From NCBI RefSeq assembly GCF_000186865.1, contig NW_008705576.1:327857-391856 (forward strand): a stretch of 64,000 nt of DNA. The letters run 5' to 3'. The translations under genes were made by a program, and so were the position numbers. The notes beneath the pieces were generated by a model that was not told the origin of the DNA, did not search any database, and was given only the letters and a program-made list of their open reading frames with translations. Shown in pieces: positions 37,401 to 48,282 of this stretch (position 1 is its first letter; each line of letters begins with the position of its first letter). Origin of the DNA: Aureococcus anophagefferens (taxonomy: Eukaryota > Sar > Pelagophyceae > Pelagomonadales > Pelagomonadaceae).

Positions 37401-40400
37401 GTGACGTCTTTATTTCCGGTGGACATCGACGGGGATGCGGACTCGGACATCGTCGCGAGCCTGTTCAAGACGGACGCGATCGCGTGGTACGAAAACGTCG
37501 GCTCGTCGACCTTTACGTCGCGCTCCGTCGCGTCGTCGGTGGACGGTGCCAAGGATGTGTTCGTGTACGACGTCGACCGCGACGGCGACTTGGACGTGCT
37601 CTCTGCGTCCGGCCTCGACGACACGATCGCGTGGTACGAGAACGACGGATCCGAGGGTTTCACGCCGCGCGTGATCACGGCGTCCGCGGATAGCGCCACG
37701 TCCGTGTCCGCGGTCGACGTCGACGGCGACGCGGACGTGGACGTCCTTGCGACGGCTGCGGTCGACAACTCGCTCACGTGGTACCAGAACGACGGCTCCC
37801 AGTCCTTTACCGCGAGCAGCCTGTCGACGTCGCTGACGGGCGCGTACGCCGTGTTCTTGGCGGACGTCGACGGCGACGGCGACAGCGACGTGCTCGTCAC
37901 GGCGGTCGGTATCGATTCGGTGCGCTGGTTCGAAAACGGCGGCGAGAACATGTTCGGGGTCTACGAGTGGACCGAGCGCGAGATCAGCGCCTCCGCGGAC
38001 TACGCCGTGTGCGTGTACGCGCTCGATCTCGACGGAGACGGCGACGTGGACGCGCTGTCGGCGTCGTACAACGACGACACGGTCGCGTGGTACGAGAACG
38101 ACGGGTCGCAGTCGTTCGCGGAGCGGATCGTGTCGACGTTGGCCGACGGCGTGTGGTCGGTGACGGCGCTGGACGTGGACGGCGACGGCGACGCGGACGT
38201 GTTCTCGGCGTCGGAGAACGACGACTCGGTGGTGTGGTACGAGAACGACGGCTCCGCGTCGTTCGCGCGACGGGTGCTGTCTTCGACGACCGAGCGCGCG
38301 GTCGACGTGGACACGATGGACGTGGACGGCGACGTTGACATGGACGTGATCACCGCGTCGTTCGGAGACAACGCGATCGCGTGGCACGCGAGCGAATGCG
38401 GCGGGACGCATCTGCCTTCTGGGGTTCCCACGGGTGTGCCGACGGCTGTACCGAGCTCGAGTCCAAGCAACGCGCCTTCGAGCGTCCCGACGAGCCCTCC
38501 GACATCCGTCCCGACCGCGCTGCCCACGGCCAGCCCGTCCTTCCCTCCGACGAGCGCTCCCAGCCCGCTGCCGTCGACGACGCCGTCCACGGTGCCCACG
38601 CCCGTGCCCAGCGAGGAGCTCGTCTGCGCGCACATGGTCTTCGCGACGACGGGCGCGAGTTCGATCGCGACGAACGTCCAGGGCGTCACGAGCGTCGCGG
38701 CCGTCGACGTGGACCTCGACGGCGACCTCGACGTCGTCACGGGCGCCTACATCGACGACGCCGTCGCCTGGCACGAGAACGACGGCGCCCAGGGCTTCAG
38801 CCGGCGCGCCGTCTTCGGCTCCGCGGACGGCGTCTACTCCGTCTTCGCGGTCGACGTCGACGGCGACGGGGACGTCGACGCGCTGTCGGCCGACGCGCTG
38901 GCGAGTACCCGCGTCTTTTTTCCGAGATGTGAGAGATGATCGGAGCCTTCTCTCTCTAGCTCATTAGGCGACACACCTCGCCTACCCTCTTAGGCGAACA
39001 CGGTGGCCTGGTACGAGAACGACGGGAGCCAGTCCTTCTCGCGGCGTCTGTTGACGACGACGGCGACGGTCGCGGCGTCGGTCGCGGCCGTCGACGTCGA
39101 GGGCGACGGCGACGTCGACGTCTTCTCCGCGGCGCTCGTCGACGACGCCGTCGTCTGGCACGAGAACGACGGGTCCCAGTCCTTCACGGACGTCGTCCTC
39201 TCGACGCAGTGCGACGGCGCGCGCGAGCGTCCGGCGAAAGGTTCTCCGTCTCACCCCCCTCGTAGGCGCGTTCGACCTCTACCTCGCGGATGTCGACGAC
39301 GACGGCGACGCGGACGTGCTCGCGGCGTCCATGCTCGACGACACGGTGCGCTGGTTCGAGAACCACGGCGAGGACATCTTCGGCGTCTTCGAGTGGAGCG
39401 CGCACGTCGTCGCGACGACGGCGGACTCGGTCTTCTCCGTCTTCGCCATCGACGTCGACGGCGACGTCGACACGGACCTGCTGTCCGCGTCCTTCGACGA
39501 CGACGCGGTCGCGTGGTACGACAACGACGGCGGCCAGTCCTACGTCGCGCGCCTCGTCTCGACGCGGGCCGACGGCGCCTGGGCCGTGACGGCCCTCGAC
39601 GTCGACGGCGACAACGACGTCGACGTGTTTTCCGCGTCGGAGAACGACGACTCGGTGGTGTGGTACGAGAACGACGGCTCCGCGTCGTTCACCGCGCGCG
39701 TGCTGACGTCGACGGCGTCGCGGCCCGTCGCCGTGAGGGGAGCGGACGTCGACGGCGACGGCGACAACGACCTCATGTACGCGGACTACGAGGCGGACTT
39801 CGTGGGGTGGATCGAGTGAGGAATTTCGTCTTTTTTTTTGTCATTTTTTTGTCATTTTTTTTTTTCGTAGGTCGCGGTGCTCGTCGACGGTGCTGCCGTC
39901 GCCGATTCCGAGCGGGGTGCCGACATCGGTCCCTTCATCGGTTCCGTCGTCGAGTCCATCGTCTCCGCCTTCTAGCGTGCCCAGCTCGGTGCCTAGTGCC
40001 AGTCCATCTTCCCTGCCGAGCGGCGTGCCGACCGCCGCGCCTACTTCGGTGCCGTCGTCGTGTCCCTCTTCGAGTCCCAGCAATGTGCCCACGGCGGTTC
40101 CGAGCTCAGTCCCGACTGGTTGTCCATCCGCGATGCCCTCGAACGGGCCCTCAAGCGCACCTACGAGCGTTCCTAGCAGCCTGCCATCGTCGCTACCGAG
40201 CGCCGGTCCTAGTAGCTCGCCGTCGGCAACCCCATCGATGAATCCCTCCTCGCATCCCTCGGCCGTGCCCACCGCCGCGCCGACGTCCGCGCCTACGAGC
40301 ACTCCGAGCGGATCGCCTTCGGCACCACCTTCAAATGTACCCTCGCCGGTTCCTAGTGCGGTTCCTAGCCCTCTCCCCTCTTCGGCGCCCTCATCAGTGC

Positions 40401-43400
40401 CCACCGGGCTTCCCAGCGTGTCGCCATCAACCGTGCCGACCGCGGTGCCCACGGCTCCTCCGTCGAGCTCTCCGTCGAGTTGTCCCACCGCGACGCCCTC
40501 GACGTTGCCATCTGAGGTGCCCACTGCAGTGCCCAGCAGCGTGCCTACCGCCGCTCCTTCGGCGTCGCCCAGTCTCGTTCCTTCGAACGCTCCCACGGCC
40601 TGTCCTTCGGTCTCGCCCTCGTTTTCTCCCAGCGCAAGTCCTAGCGGCGCGCCTTCGGCCCATCCGAGTTCGAAGCCCTCGTCGGTGCCCTCGGCAGTGC
40701 CTTCGGCCGTCCCCAGCTCTGCGCCCACAGCTTGTCCTTCGGGAACTCCTTCGGCGACGCCATCGAACGCGCCGACCTCAATTCCCAGCTCCGTACCGAC
40801 CGTCACGCCCTCGAACGCGCCGACTTCGACGCCGACGTCGGTGCCGAGCGCGACTCCGAGCGGGTCGCCCTCGTCGCCGCCGTCGAGCGCTCCCACATCG
40901 ACGCCTACGGCGCCACCAACGTCGAGCCCGTCGTCGCCACCGTCAAGCGCTCCAACGGCGGCTCCTACGCCTGTTCCGAGCTCGCCCCCGACCTCGACGC
41001 CGTCCGCGTCTCCGACGGCGTCGCCGACGGCCGCGCCGACATCATCGCCGACGTCGAATCCCACGGCCGCGCCCACGGCGTCGCCGACGTCCTCACCCAC
41101 GGCGTGTCCCACGGCCGCGCCAACGGCTGTCCCCTCGACAGCTCCAACGCCCTCGCCCACGGCCTGCCCCACCGCGACGCCGAGCGCGTCGCCGACGGCC
41201 GTCCCGACGGGGTTGCCCACGAGCGCGCCTTCACCGAGTCCGTCGTCGTCTCCGTCGCATGTTCCGACCGCCGTGCCCAGTTCCGTACCGACAGCGCTTC
41301 CGTCGAGTTGTCCTAGCGCTGGTCCCAGCTCGTCGCCATCTGCGGCTCCCTCGACGCTTCCGAGTGGAATTCCGTCTGCGATACCGACGCCCCCGCCCAG
41401 CGCCGTACCGACGTCGACACCGTCAAACGCCCCGACGGGATCGCCCACGAGCTCTCCGACCGCGATTCCGTCGCCATTGCCGACGAATTGTCCCACGTCG
41501 AACCCTTCGGCGACTCCGTCGTCGAATCCGAGCCCCGTGCCGACGGCCCAGCCGACCGCGTCACCGACCGCGTCTCCGACGGGCGCGCCGACGTCGACGC
41601 CAACGTCGGCGCCCACGGCCACGCCCACAGCGCCTCCCACAGCGTGTCCGACTGCCACTCCCACGTCGAATCCCACGGCCGCTCCTACGCCTACGCCCAC
41701 GTCGTCGCCCACGGCTACGCCTACGAACGAGCCCACTTCGTGTCCGACGGCGAATCCGTCACCGGCGCCGACGGCCGTGCCGACGTCCGCGCCGACCAGC
41801 ACGCCGTCGTCGCTGCCGAGCGCGGGACCGAGCAGCGCTCCGTCATCGCATCCGAGCTCGAATCCTTCCGCGGGGCCCACGGGATCGCCCTCCAGCGTTC
41901 CGAGCAGTGCGCCGACGGCCGCGCCGACGGGCTCGCCCACGAGCGCGCCGACGTCTTCGCCTACGTCTTCGCCGACGACGGTGCCCACGGGCTCGCCCAC
42001 GAGCGCGCCGACGGCGACGCCGTCCTCGAATCCGAGCCCTGCGCCCACGGCATCGCCCACGGCGATGCCCACGACGTGTCCGACGGCCGCGCCGACCTCG
42101 TCTCCCACCTCGTCGCCCACGGCGACGCCGTCCGGGTTGCCCACGGCTTGTCCGACATCTGTGCCGTCGAGCGCTCCGAGCTCCGCGCCATCTTCAACGC
42201 CGACGGCTTCTCCCACGACGCCACCAAGTCCTGTACCGACTTCTCAGCCCTCCGTGGTCCCGACATCGGTTCCCACGGCCATTCCTCGAGCGGTCCCGAC
42301 GCCGGTCCCGACGTCGATACCCACTGGAGTGCCCACTTCTGTCCCGACGCAACGGCCTTTCGCCGCGCCGACCGAGCTGCCGACATCCACTCCGACGGCA
42401 GTTCCCTCGCCAGCGCCCTCGCCGGTGCCGACGACGCCACCGTCTCCTACTCCTACGACGCCGCCGAGCTCACAGCCTTCGCCTGTACCCAGCACTCCTC
42501 CGAGCCCGACGCCGACGACTCCGCCGTCGCCCGCGCCCACGTCCGTGCCCACGGGCATCCCGACGCCGGCGCCGAGCGCGACGCCGACGTCCTCGCCCAC
42601 GGGGAGGCCATCGCCCGCGCCGTCGCCCGTGCCCAGCGCGACGCCTACCAACGCGCCTACGGGCACGCCCACGGCGACTCCCACGTCTACACCCACGAGC
42701 AGGCCTACCAGCGCGCCTACGGGCACTCCGACCGCGGCGCCGACGAATCTTCCGACGAGCAGGCCCACGAGTACGCCTACAGGCACGCCCACGGGCACGC
42801 CAACTGGACGGCCCTCAAGCGCTCCGTCACCTCTGCCGACGCCGACGCCCACGAGCTTGCCAAGCCCGATCCCGAGCCCGCTCCCGAGCCCGCTCCCGAG
42901 TCCTCTTCCGAGTCCTCTTCCATCGAGTCTTCCCTCGCCGGCTCCTTCAGCGCTTCCCAGCGCCCTGCCATCGAGCGTCCCGACGACCATGCCCACGCCG
43001 AGCCCCACAGTGCTTCCGAGCAGCATGCCTTCACCGGTCCCGACGACGCCGCCGTCATCAGTCCCGACAACCCCGCCGACGAGCGTCCCCACGGCCTGCC
43101 CCTCACTCGCACCAACTTGGTCCCAGCCCCCGTCTGCGGAGACGCCGTCGCCGTCGATCTCGCCCTACCCGAGCCCAGCCCCCACGCGGAACGAGATCAC
43201 GGTGCGCCTCGCGCTCGAGGTCGAGGCGAACGCGACATCCGGGGCTGCGTACCGGCCCGCGTCGAATACGCACTTGTTTTCCCGAGAAATCGCCGTCGAC
43301 GAGTCGGGCCGCGTGCGCGTCTACGCGCTCGAGCGCGACGGCGCGCTCCACGGCTCAAAACAAACTAATCCACAGGTACTGCGCCGACTTCGACGCGCTC

Positions 43401-45534
43401 GGCGCGGCCGCGTACTTCGAGCCGGAGTACGCTTCGGCGATCGGCACGCCGCAGTCGTCGGTCCAGGTCACCTGCGACCCGAACGCGACGACGGACCGGC
43501 GCCGGCTCGACGACCACGCGCTGGTCCACTTCGTCATCGACGCGGCGCTCTTCGCGGAGCACTTCGTGAACCGGAGCGCGGGCGAGTCGACGCGCGACGC
43601 GGGCGCCAAGGTCGCCGCGCGCGTCGCGGACGCCGTGCGCAACGGCACGCTGCGCCAGGCTGTGTGGAAATCAAATCTTCAGCCCACTTCAATGTGCGCG
43701 TATTCGAAAGCTTTGACACGAAAACTTTCGCTGTGCTTCGAGAACTCGATGAGAGCAATCGATCGGTCCAAAAGTCAGCCGAATAGACTTCGATTTGACC
43801 GAGCTCGAGAATTTCAAAGTTTGGTCGGGACGTCCCAAACCAGCGGCTGATTTCCACGCAGGCGCCAGGCCGTCAAGATCCGCATCTACGAGGCCGCGGG
43901 CCTCGCGCCGACGGCGGCGCCGACGGCCGAGCCCTGCGAGGACGGCCTCGACGCGGCGACGTGCGCGGGCTTCGTCGCCGTGAGCCCCGGCACCTGCGAG
44001 ACGTCGCTCGTCGGCGTCTGCGACTGGACCTGCGGCCGCTGCGAGCCGCCGACGGCGCCGCCGACGTCGTGCTACGACGCGGTGGGGCCCGAGCTCTGCG
44101 CGACGTACGCGGCGGAGCACCCGGACGCGTGCGGCGCCAGCCTCGCGGGCGTCTGCGACCGCACCTGCGGGGTGTGCGACGACGGCGCGGCGGCGCGGCG
44201 CGCCCTGGTTTCGGAAGATCGACGACGCCTCGCGACGACGACGACGACCAACGCGAGCGACCTGCTGCTCGACTACGTGGACCGCGGCGTCGACAAGAAG
44301 ATCGCCTTCGTGCTCATCACGGAGACGCTCGAACCCTCGGCCACGCCCTCGCTGCCGCCCACGCCGCTCAACAGCACCCCGCCGACCGCCGCCCCCGTCG
44401 TGCCCGGCGACGACGACGCGCAGACCCTGCTCGAGTGGGCGCTCACGCCTCTGGGCGTCGCGGCGCTCGTCTTCGCGGCGCTCGCGGCGGGCTGCGTGGA
44501 ACTCAAATCCTCAACCCGACTTCAATGTGCGCGTATCGAACGGTTTGGACCAGGCTCTTCCGAGAGCAATGGATTCGTCCAAAAATCAGCCGAATCGACG
44601 TCGATTTGACCGAGCTCGAGAGTTCTGAAGTTTGGTGGGGACCCCCCAAAACCAGCGCTTGATTTCCACACAGGCCGCGGGCCTCGCCGTCGGCGGCGGC
44701 GCGTCGCTGGGCTTCGGCCTCTGGAACGCGGCGAAGGAGCGCGCGTCCCTGGGGCGCCTCGACCCCGTCGTCAACGTCGTCCACGCGACGCCGCGACGGC
44801 GGGACCGCGAGGCCGCGGTGCCCGCGCCGCTGCCCGCGTGGAAGCGGCGCCTCTTTCCCAACTTGTCGCCGCGCGTGTCGCCCCGGACGTCGCCGCCGGG
44901 CGGCCAGACCGTCGAGGTGCAGCCGCGGACGCCGCCGCCCCGCGGGTCGCCGCGGACGCCGCCGCGGCGCCAGTCGTCCGCGGAGATCTCCGACGCGGAG
45001 GCGGGCACGCCGCCGCCGCGGCCCTCGAAGGTCTTCCCGGAGGCGGCGGCCCACCGGCCCCCCGGGTCCGCGCGCGTCGTGCCCGAGTTGCCCGAGGACC
45101 GGCGCCGCGGCGGCCCGGGCGCGCGGCTGCCCCGGCGGCCGCACAAGGGGCCGTCCGCGCTCATGCACGACGACGACCTCCGGAAGCACCCGCTCCCGAA
45201 GGTCCTCGTCGCGAAGCGCCACCCGAAGAGCGACGACGACGAGCGGCCGCCGGAGTACGCGGGGCCGCCGCGCCGCGCGCGGCGCCGCGAGCCGCCGCCG
45301 CGCCCGGAGACCGAGAGCGACGACGACGACCGGCGGCCCGAGTACCGCCGGCACCGGCGCCGGCGCGACTCGGACGACGACTATGACAGCGACCGCCGGC
45401 CGCGGCGCGGCAGCCGCCGGCCGCGGCGCGACGGCACCAGCGACAGCGACGACGACGACGACCGGCCCGCGTACCGCCGCGAACGGCGCCGGAGGAGCCG
45501 CCGCGACAGCGACAGCGACGCCAACGGGCTCTGA
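31500..45534 (+). CDS. Giant membrane-anchored VCBS/FG-GAP propeller and Pro-Thr-Ser stalk protein
   Basis: I read this as one gene of roughly 4,400-4,500 residues. Order: signal peptide (MRVAGLWLALAAAAAAAAPAA); propeller 1 (31596-32640); stalk; propeller 2 (33715-34750); stalk; propeller 3 (35695-36390, containing an N-gap); stalk; propeller 4 (37350-38395); short stalk; propeller 5 (38625-39815); long stalk (39871-43180); a unique domain; two ShKT-like six-cysteine modules (~43930-44200); a membrane helix (PLGVAALVFAALAAGLAVGG); an Arg/Asp/Ser-rich tail. Propeller blades repeat calcium-loop motifs like DVDGDADVDVL and VAWYENDGS, as in integrin alpha heads. Late introns: 38901-38993, 39217-39265, 39816-39870, one ending 43375, and introners 43652-43861 and 44484-44673. 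Frame breaks occur at ~34240, ~34490, ~35671 and beside the gap. Probably an adhesin or surface receptor. Confidence 0.75.
32650..37350 (+). repeat. Long tandem module: propeller plus Pro-Thr-Ser stalk, ~2-kb period
   Basis: Stalks at 32650-33710, 34760-35690 and 36400-37350 are close to identical over ~900 bp at nucleotide level, apart from scattered third-position changes. The intervening propeller 3' halves are also near-identical. Corresponding points recur ~1,990 bp apart between modules 1 and 2 and ~1,650 bp apart between 2 and 3, where the N-gap lies. Each stalk is a string of four-residue units such as PSSxPTAx and PSSSPSS. Such homogeneity implies recent duplication or gene conversion and invites assembly collapse. 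Confidence 0.85.
35898..35947. other. Assembly gap (50 N) inside propeller 3
   Basis: The gap removes most of the first half of propeller 3; by comparison with propeller 4 roughly 300-400 bp are missing. The base after the gap also starts a one-base deletion relative to the paralogous blade (GTCTCGAG for GTCTACGAG). Confidence 0.9.
39816..39870 (+). other. 55-nt GT-AG intron with poly-T tract
   Basis: Donor GTGAGG, a run of Ts, acceptor TCGTAG. The apparent stop codon (TGA 39817-39819) lies inside it. Splicing joins VGWIE to SRCSSTVLPSPIPSG, which mirrors the propeller-to-stalk junctions elsewhere in the gene (W..SECS.S..P). This merges two long frames into one gene. Confidence 0.75.
39871..43180 (+). 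repeat. Long Pro-Thr-Ser stalk (about 1,100 residues)
   Basis: Continuous low-complexity coding sequence of units such as PTSxPSSxPTA with scattered Cys (PTGCPS, PTACPT). It resembles mucin-like or cell-wall stalks of stramenopile surface proteins. Internal subrepeats are more diverged than in the three shorter stalks. The other five frames are also open over long distances because of the codon pattern. Confidence 0.85.
43660..43861 (+). mobile_element. Introner element, family 2, copy 2
   Basis: This 202-bp element has inverted ends CTGTGTGGAAATC / GATTTCCACGCAG. Duplication GCGCCAGG at 43652-43659 and 43862-43869 is exact. Intron 43652-43861 is GC-AG and restores TLRQAVKIRIYEA. Confidence 0.93.
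44492..44673 (+). mobile_element. Introner element, family 2, copy 3
   Basis: This 182-bp element has ends CTGCGTGGAACTC / GATTTCCACACAG. Duplication GCGGCGGG (44484-44491) against GCCGCGGG (44674-44681), one mismatch. It lies within the sequence for the membrane helix; splicing restores the hydrophobic run. Confidence 0.93.
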
Positions 45535-45783
45535 GAGAGAGCCCGCCACCACCACCATCTTCCTGTGTAATGTGTTTTGTATCATCCGGCTCGTTTTTGC
45601 CACTCGCCCTTGGAGGGCGTCGTTTTGCCACACGGCACACCGAGGCCAAGTTGGCAGGCATCGCAGACCGCAACGAGCCGTGCGAGCAGCGATCTGCAAA
45701 AAGCGACAAAAGGAAGAAGCTGGTAGAGCGCGGCCCTCGAAGAGAGAAGCGAACGCGGGACGGCCAAACATCGACTAAGAAAC

Positions 45784-46641
45784 ATGTCCGCATCCTCCAT
45801 CAAGCAGCTCGTCGTCGACCTCCAAAAGGCTTCGGCGCCGACGACGATCAACGACATCCTGAAAGCGCTGACGGCGGCCAAGGTCACGGTGGCCATGCTC
45901 CACGAGTTCAAGTGCGGCGCCGTCGTGTCGAAGCTGCGCAAGCACGAGGACGCCGGCGTGTCGGCGTCGGCCAAGGCCCTCATCAAGAAGTGGAAGGAGC
46001 TCGCGGCGGCCGCCGGCGTGCCGTCGACGCCGCGCGCCTCCGGCTCGAGCCCGCGCGAGGGCCAGGCGTCGTCGACCGCCGAGACCGCGGCGGGCTTCGA
46101 GGTCGCGGACCTCGGCGATGCCGTGCGCCAGAGCTCGCGGAAGAAGCTCCTCGAGGTGCTCTCCGAGGGCGGCGCGCCCGCGGGCGCCGCGCGCGCGGCC
46201 GAGGCCGTCGAGCGCGAGATGCACGGGCGCTGGGCGAACCTCGCCGACGCCAACGTGAAGCGCGACTACGTCGCGAAGCTGCGCCAGCTCAGCTTCAACC
46301 TCAAGAAGAACCCGGACCTCCGCGCGCGCGTCGCCGGCGGCGGCGTCACGCCCGCGGAGCTCTGCTCCATGTCCGTCGACGAGCTCGCGACGCAGGAGGT
46401 CCAGGCCGAGCGCAAGAAGATGGCCGAGTTCCAGCACGACGCCCGCTCCCTCGACTGGGACAAGAAGAACCGCGACCGCGTCGACGCGTCCATCGGCATC
46501 GACAACAAGAAGACCATGTACCCCTGCGGCAAGTGCAAGTCGACGAAGGTCTCCAACTACGAGAAGCAGACGCGCTCCGGCGACGAGCCCATGACCCAGT
46601 TCTTCGAGTGCGCCGACTGCGGCAACCGGTGGCGCTTCTAA
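45784..46641 (+). CDS. TFIIS: Transcription elongation factor TFIIS
   Basis: Single exon, 285 residues. Residues ~1-80 form the TFIIS N-terminal helical bundle (LVVDLQKASAPTTINDILKALT ... LRKHEDAGVSASAKALIKKW). Residues ~115-230 match the central Pol II-binding domain (RRKLLEVL-type helix, REMHGRW, YVAKLRQLSFNLKKNPDLR). The C-terminal zinc ribbon has CGKCKSTKVSNYEKQTRSGDEPMTQFFECADCGNRW in two parts: the Cys ligands C-x2-C and C-x2-C, and the acidic hairpin RSGDEPMT, whose Asp-Glu pair stimulates transcript cleavage. Most homologues read RSADEP; here Ala is Gly. Length is typical of the family (~300). It rescues stalled RNA polymerase II in the nucleus. Confidence 0.95.
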   Translation: MSASSIKQLVVDLQKASAPTTINDILKALTAAKVTVAMLHEFKCGAVVSKLRKHEDAGVSASAKALIKKWKELAAAAGVPSTPRASGSSPREGQASSTAETAAGFEVADLGDAVRQSSRKKLLEVLSEGGAPAGAARAAEAVEREMHGRWANLADANVKRDYVAKLRQLSFNLKKNPDLRARVAGGGVTPAELCSMSVDELATQEVQAERKKMAEFQHDARSLDWDKKNRDRVDASIGIDNKKTMYPCGKCKSTKVSNYEKQTRSGDEPMTQFFECADCGNRWRF

Positions 46642-47164
46642 GCCCCGCGGGCGAGCCTAACACGGAGCGCGGTTCGTTTCGTCCGTCGGCGGCGGCGGGC
46701 CTGACTACGGCCGAGGGGCTTCGAAGCGCCTATAGGAGCACCGGTGGGATTCGACGGCGCTTCAACTTAACAGGTTAACATATCCCGCCGGCGGGACATG
46801 TTAAACGCCTCTTCAACTTGGACTTCACCGTGAAACCTTGTACTTCAACAGGGACCTCAACACATCCGCTTGCCCTTCAAAAGGGACCTCAACACCGCCG
46901 CTCACGCCTCGCCGGGGACCTCTGACGCGCCGCCCACGCCTTAGAGGGCGCGACCCGCCCCATGCCACGTGCAAGCCCTCCTCAATAGCTCAATCACTTA
47001 TGCGCACCGGAATTGCGACAAGCGTGCAAAAAAATGCGCTTTCACGCCGTCGACATCGGGCGCATGCTCGTCCTACGACGGGCTGCGGCCGAGCATCACT
47101 GCCCACCCCCCCCCCCCCCCGACGTACCCCCCGATTCCCCCCGTAAGCTCCGTCTCGCCCGCCG
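46642..47164. other. Intergenic with repeats of TTCAAC-type words and a C-run
   Basis: Between the convergent TFIIS and membrane-protein genes. It holds several near-repeats around 46750-46900 (cttcaactt, ggacttcaac, gggacctcaacac), the 30-bp palindrome at 46775-46804 and a run of 14 Cs near 47106. No gene recognised. Confidence 0.5.
46775..46804. repeat. 30-bp near-perfect palindrome
   Basis: TTAACATATCCCGCC followed by its near-complement GGCGGGACATGTTAA, with one mismatched pair. The half-site TTAAC(A/G)TATCC also marks the 3' ends of the unknown genes ending at 11988 and 29331 and occurs at 61212. Confidence 0.8.
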
Positions 47165-48043
47165 CTACCAGGCGTAGGTCCCCGAGAGGAGCGCGGCGAA
47201 GGGGATCGTCGTCGCCGAGGCGCCGAAGATGACGAGGGAGTCGAGGACCCAGAGGTTGATGACCCAGAAGAAGAAGAAGAGGAGGCCCACGTCCGCGGCG
47301 AAGTACGCGGCGAACGTCGCGGCCGTCGACGCCCACGTCGCGTCCGGCGCGGCGGCGTGGGGCGTCGCGACGACGTTGACGTAGGCGACGAGGATGAGCG
47401 CGATGCAGAGGGTCGCCCAGTTGAAGACGGCCGTCACGCGGTTCGCGACGGCGTGCTCGTCGCTCCAGCCGTCGTCGGCGATGGTGATCTCGCCGCGGCT
47501 CGTCTTCGTCTGCATCTCGCGCGCGACCGCAAAGGCCGCGGCCGCGTAGCCGACCTCGAGGACGCGGTAGACGAGGCGGTGCGCGCCGAGGGTCGAGGGC
47601 GCCATGCGCTCCGCGGCCTCCGCGAGGCCCGCCGCGACGTCGCGGAGCGCGGCGGCGCCTCGAGCGTGGTCGACGCGCTCGGCCCGCGTCGAGTAGATCT
47701 GGTCCCCGGGGAGGTCGTGGCAGATCGCGCGGTCCATCGCGATGATGAAGAGCAGGGAGAGCGAGTTCATGAAGATGTTGATGGGTCCGTCGGCGAGGCC
47801 GATGAGCTGCGACGCCGTCTGGAAGAAGTCGACGGCGAGCGAGAGCCGCGAGAGGACGAGGACGTAGGCCATCGCCCAGCGCGGCGCGAAGGCCCAGCTG
47901 GTGGTGGTGGTGGCGGCGGCGGCGGCGCCTCGGCGCGACGGGACGTATCGAAGGACGCAGGTCCCGAGCGCGACCTCCCTGACCTCCTCCATGACACTTG
48001 GAGGTCCACGAGACGCAGTCGCGGTGCGCCGATTCGTCATCAT
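47165..48043 (-). CDS. Multi-pass membrane protein of unknown function
   Basis: Single exon, 292 residues from ATG 48043 (an ATG at codon 18, MEEVREVALG, is an alternative). Hydrophobic segments near residues 50-70 (MAYVLVLSRLSLAVDFF), 85-105 (INIFMNSLSLLFIIAM), 205-225 (FNWATLCIALILVAYVNVV), 240-275 (FAAYFAADVGLLFFFFWVIN) and the C-terminus suggest four to six helices. A soluble stretch of ~90 residues lies between helices 2 and 3. No family recognised. It is divergent from the FMN reductase with 239 bp between starts. Confidence 0.65.
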   Translation of the reverse strand: MMTNRRTATASRGPPSVMEEVREVALGTCVLRYVPSRRGAAAAATTTTSWAFAPRWAMAYVLVLSRLSLAVDFFQTASQLIGLADGPINIFMNSLSLLFIIAMDRAICHDLPGDQIYSTRAERVDHARGAAALRDVAAGLAEAAERMAPSTLGAHRLVYRVLEVGYAAAAFAVAREMQTKTSRGEITIADDGWSDEHAVANRVTAVFNWATLCIALILVAYVNVVATPHAAAPDATWASTAATFAAYFAADVGLLFFFFWVINLWVLDSLVIFGASATTIPFAALLSGTYAW

Positions 48044-48282
48044 CTGAGTCGATTCTTTGGCGGCCCATCGACCGTGGCAGTAGTGCTGTTCAATAATTTA
48101 TTTCCACGGCATTAATTAATAGTACTTTTCCTGACTCAAAGGTTGAGTCAACTCCGGCGACTTCAATCTGAGATAAATTGACTTCAATTTGAACCCAAGG
48201 AAAGCGGCGGCGCTTGCAGGCCGCGCAGCACTGCACTGCCGCACCCACAACCATCGTTGCTCACGCGCGCCGCGAAGCAGCA

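Noticed and set aside
39003..39819. A separate gene ending at the TGA near 39819
   Set aside because: The stop lies within a canonical poly-T intron and the downstream stalk has no start codon of its own.
39841..42216. A 791-residue minus-strand frame opposite the long stalk
   Set aside because: Same shadow effect; it alternates VG/GT-type dipeptides generated by the repeated stalk codons.
32650..43180. Possible CRISPR array or satellite DNA
   Set aside because: The periodicity is at codon level with irregular unit lengths and a continuous reading frame, without constant repeats and unique spacers.
46775..46804. Intrinsic bacterial-type terminator at the palindrome
   Set aside because: The genome is nuclear eukaryotic, and no T-run follows; kept only as a palindrome.
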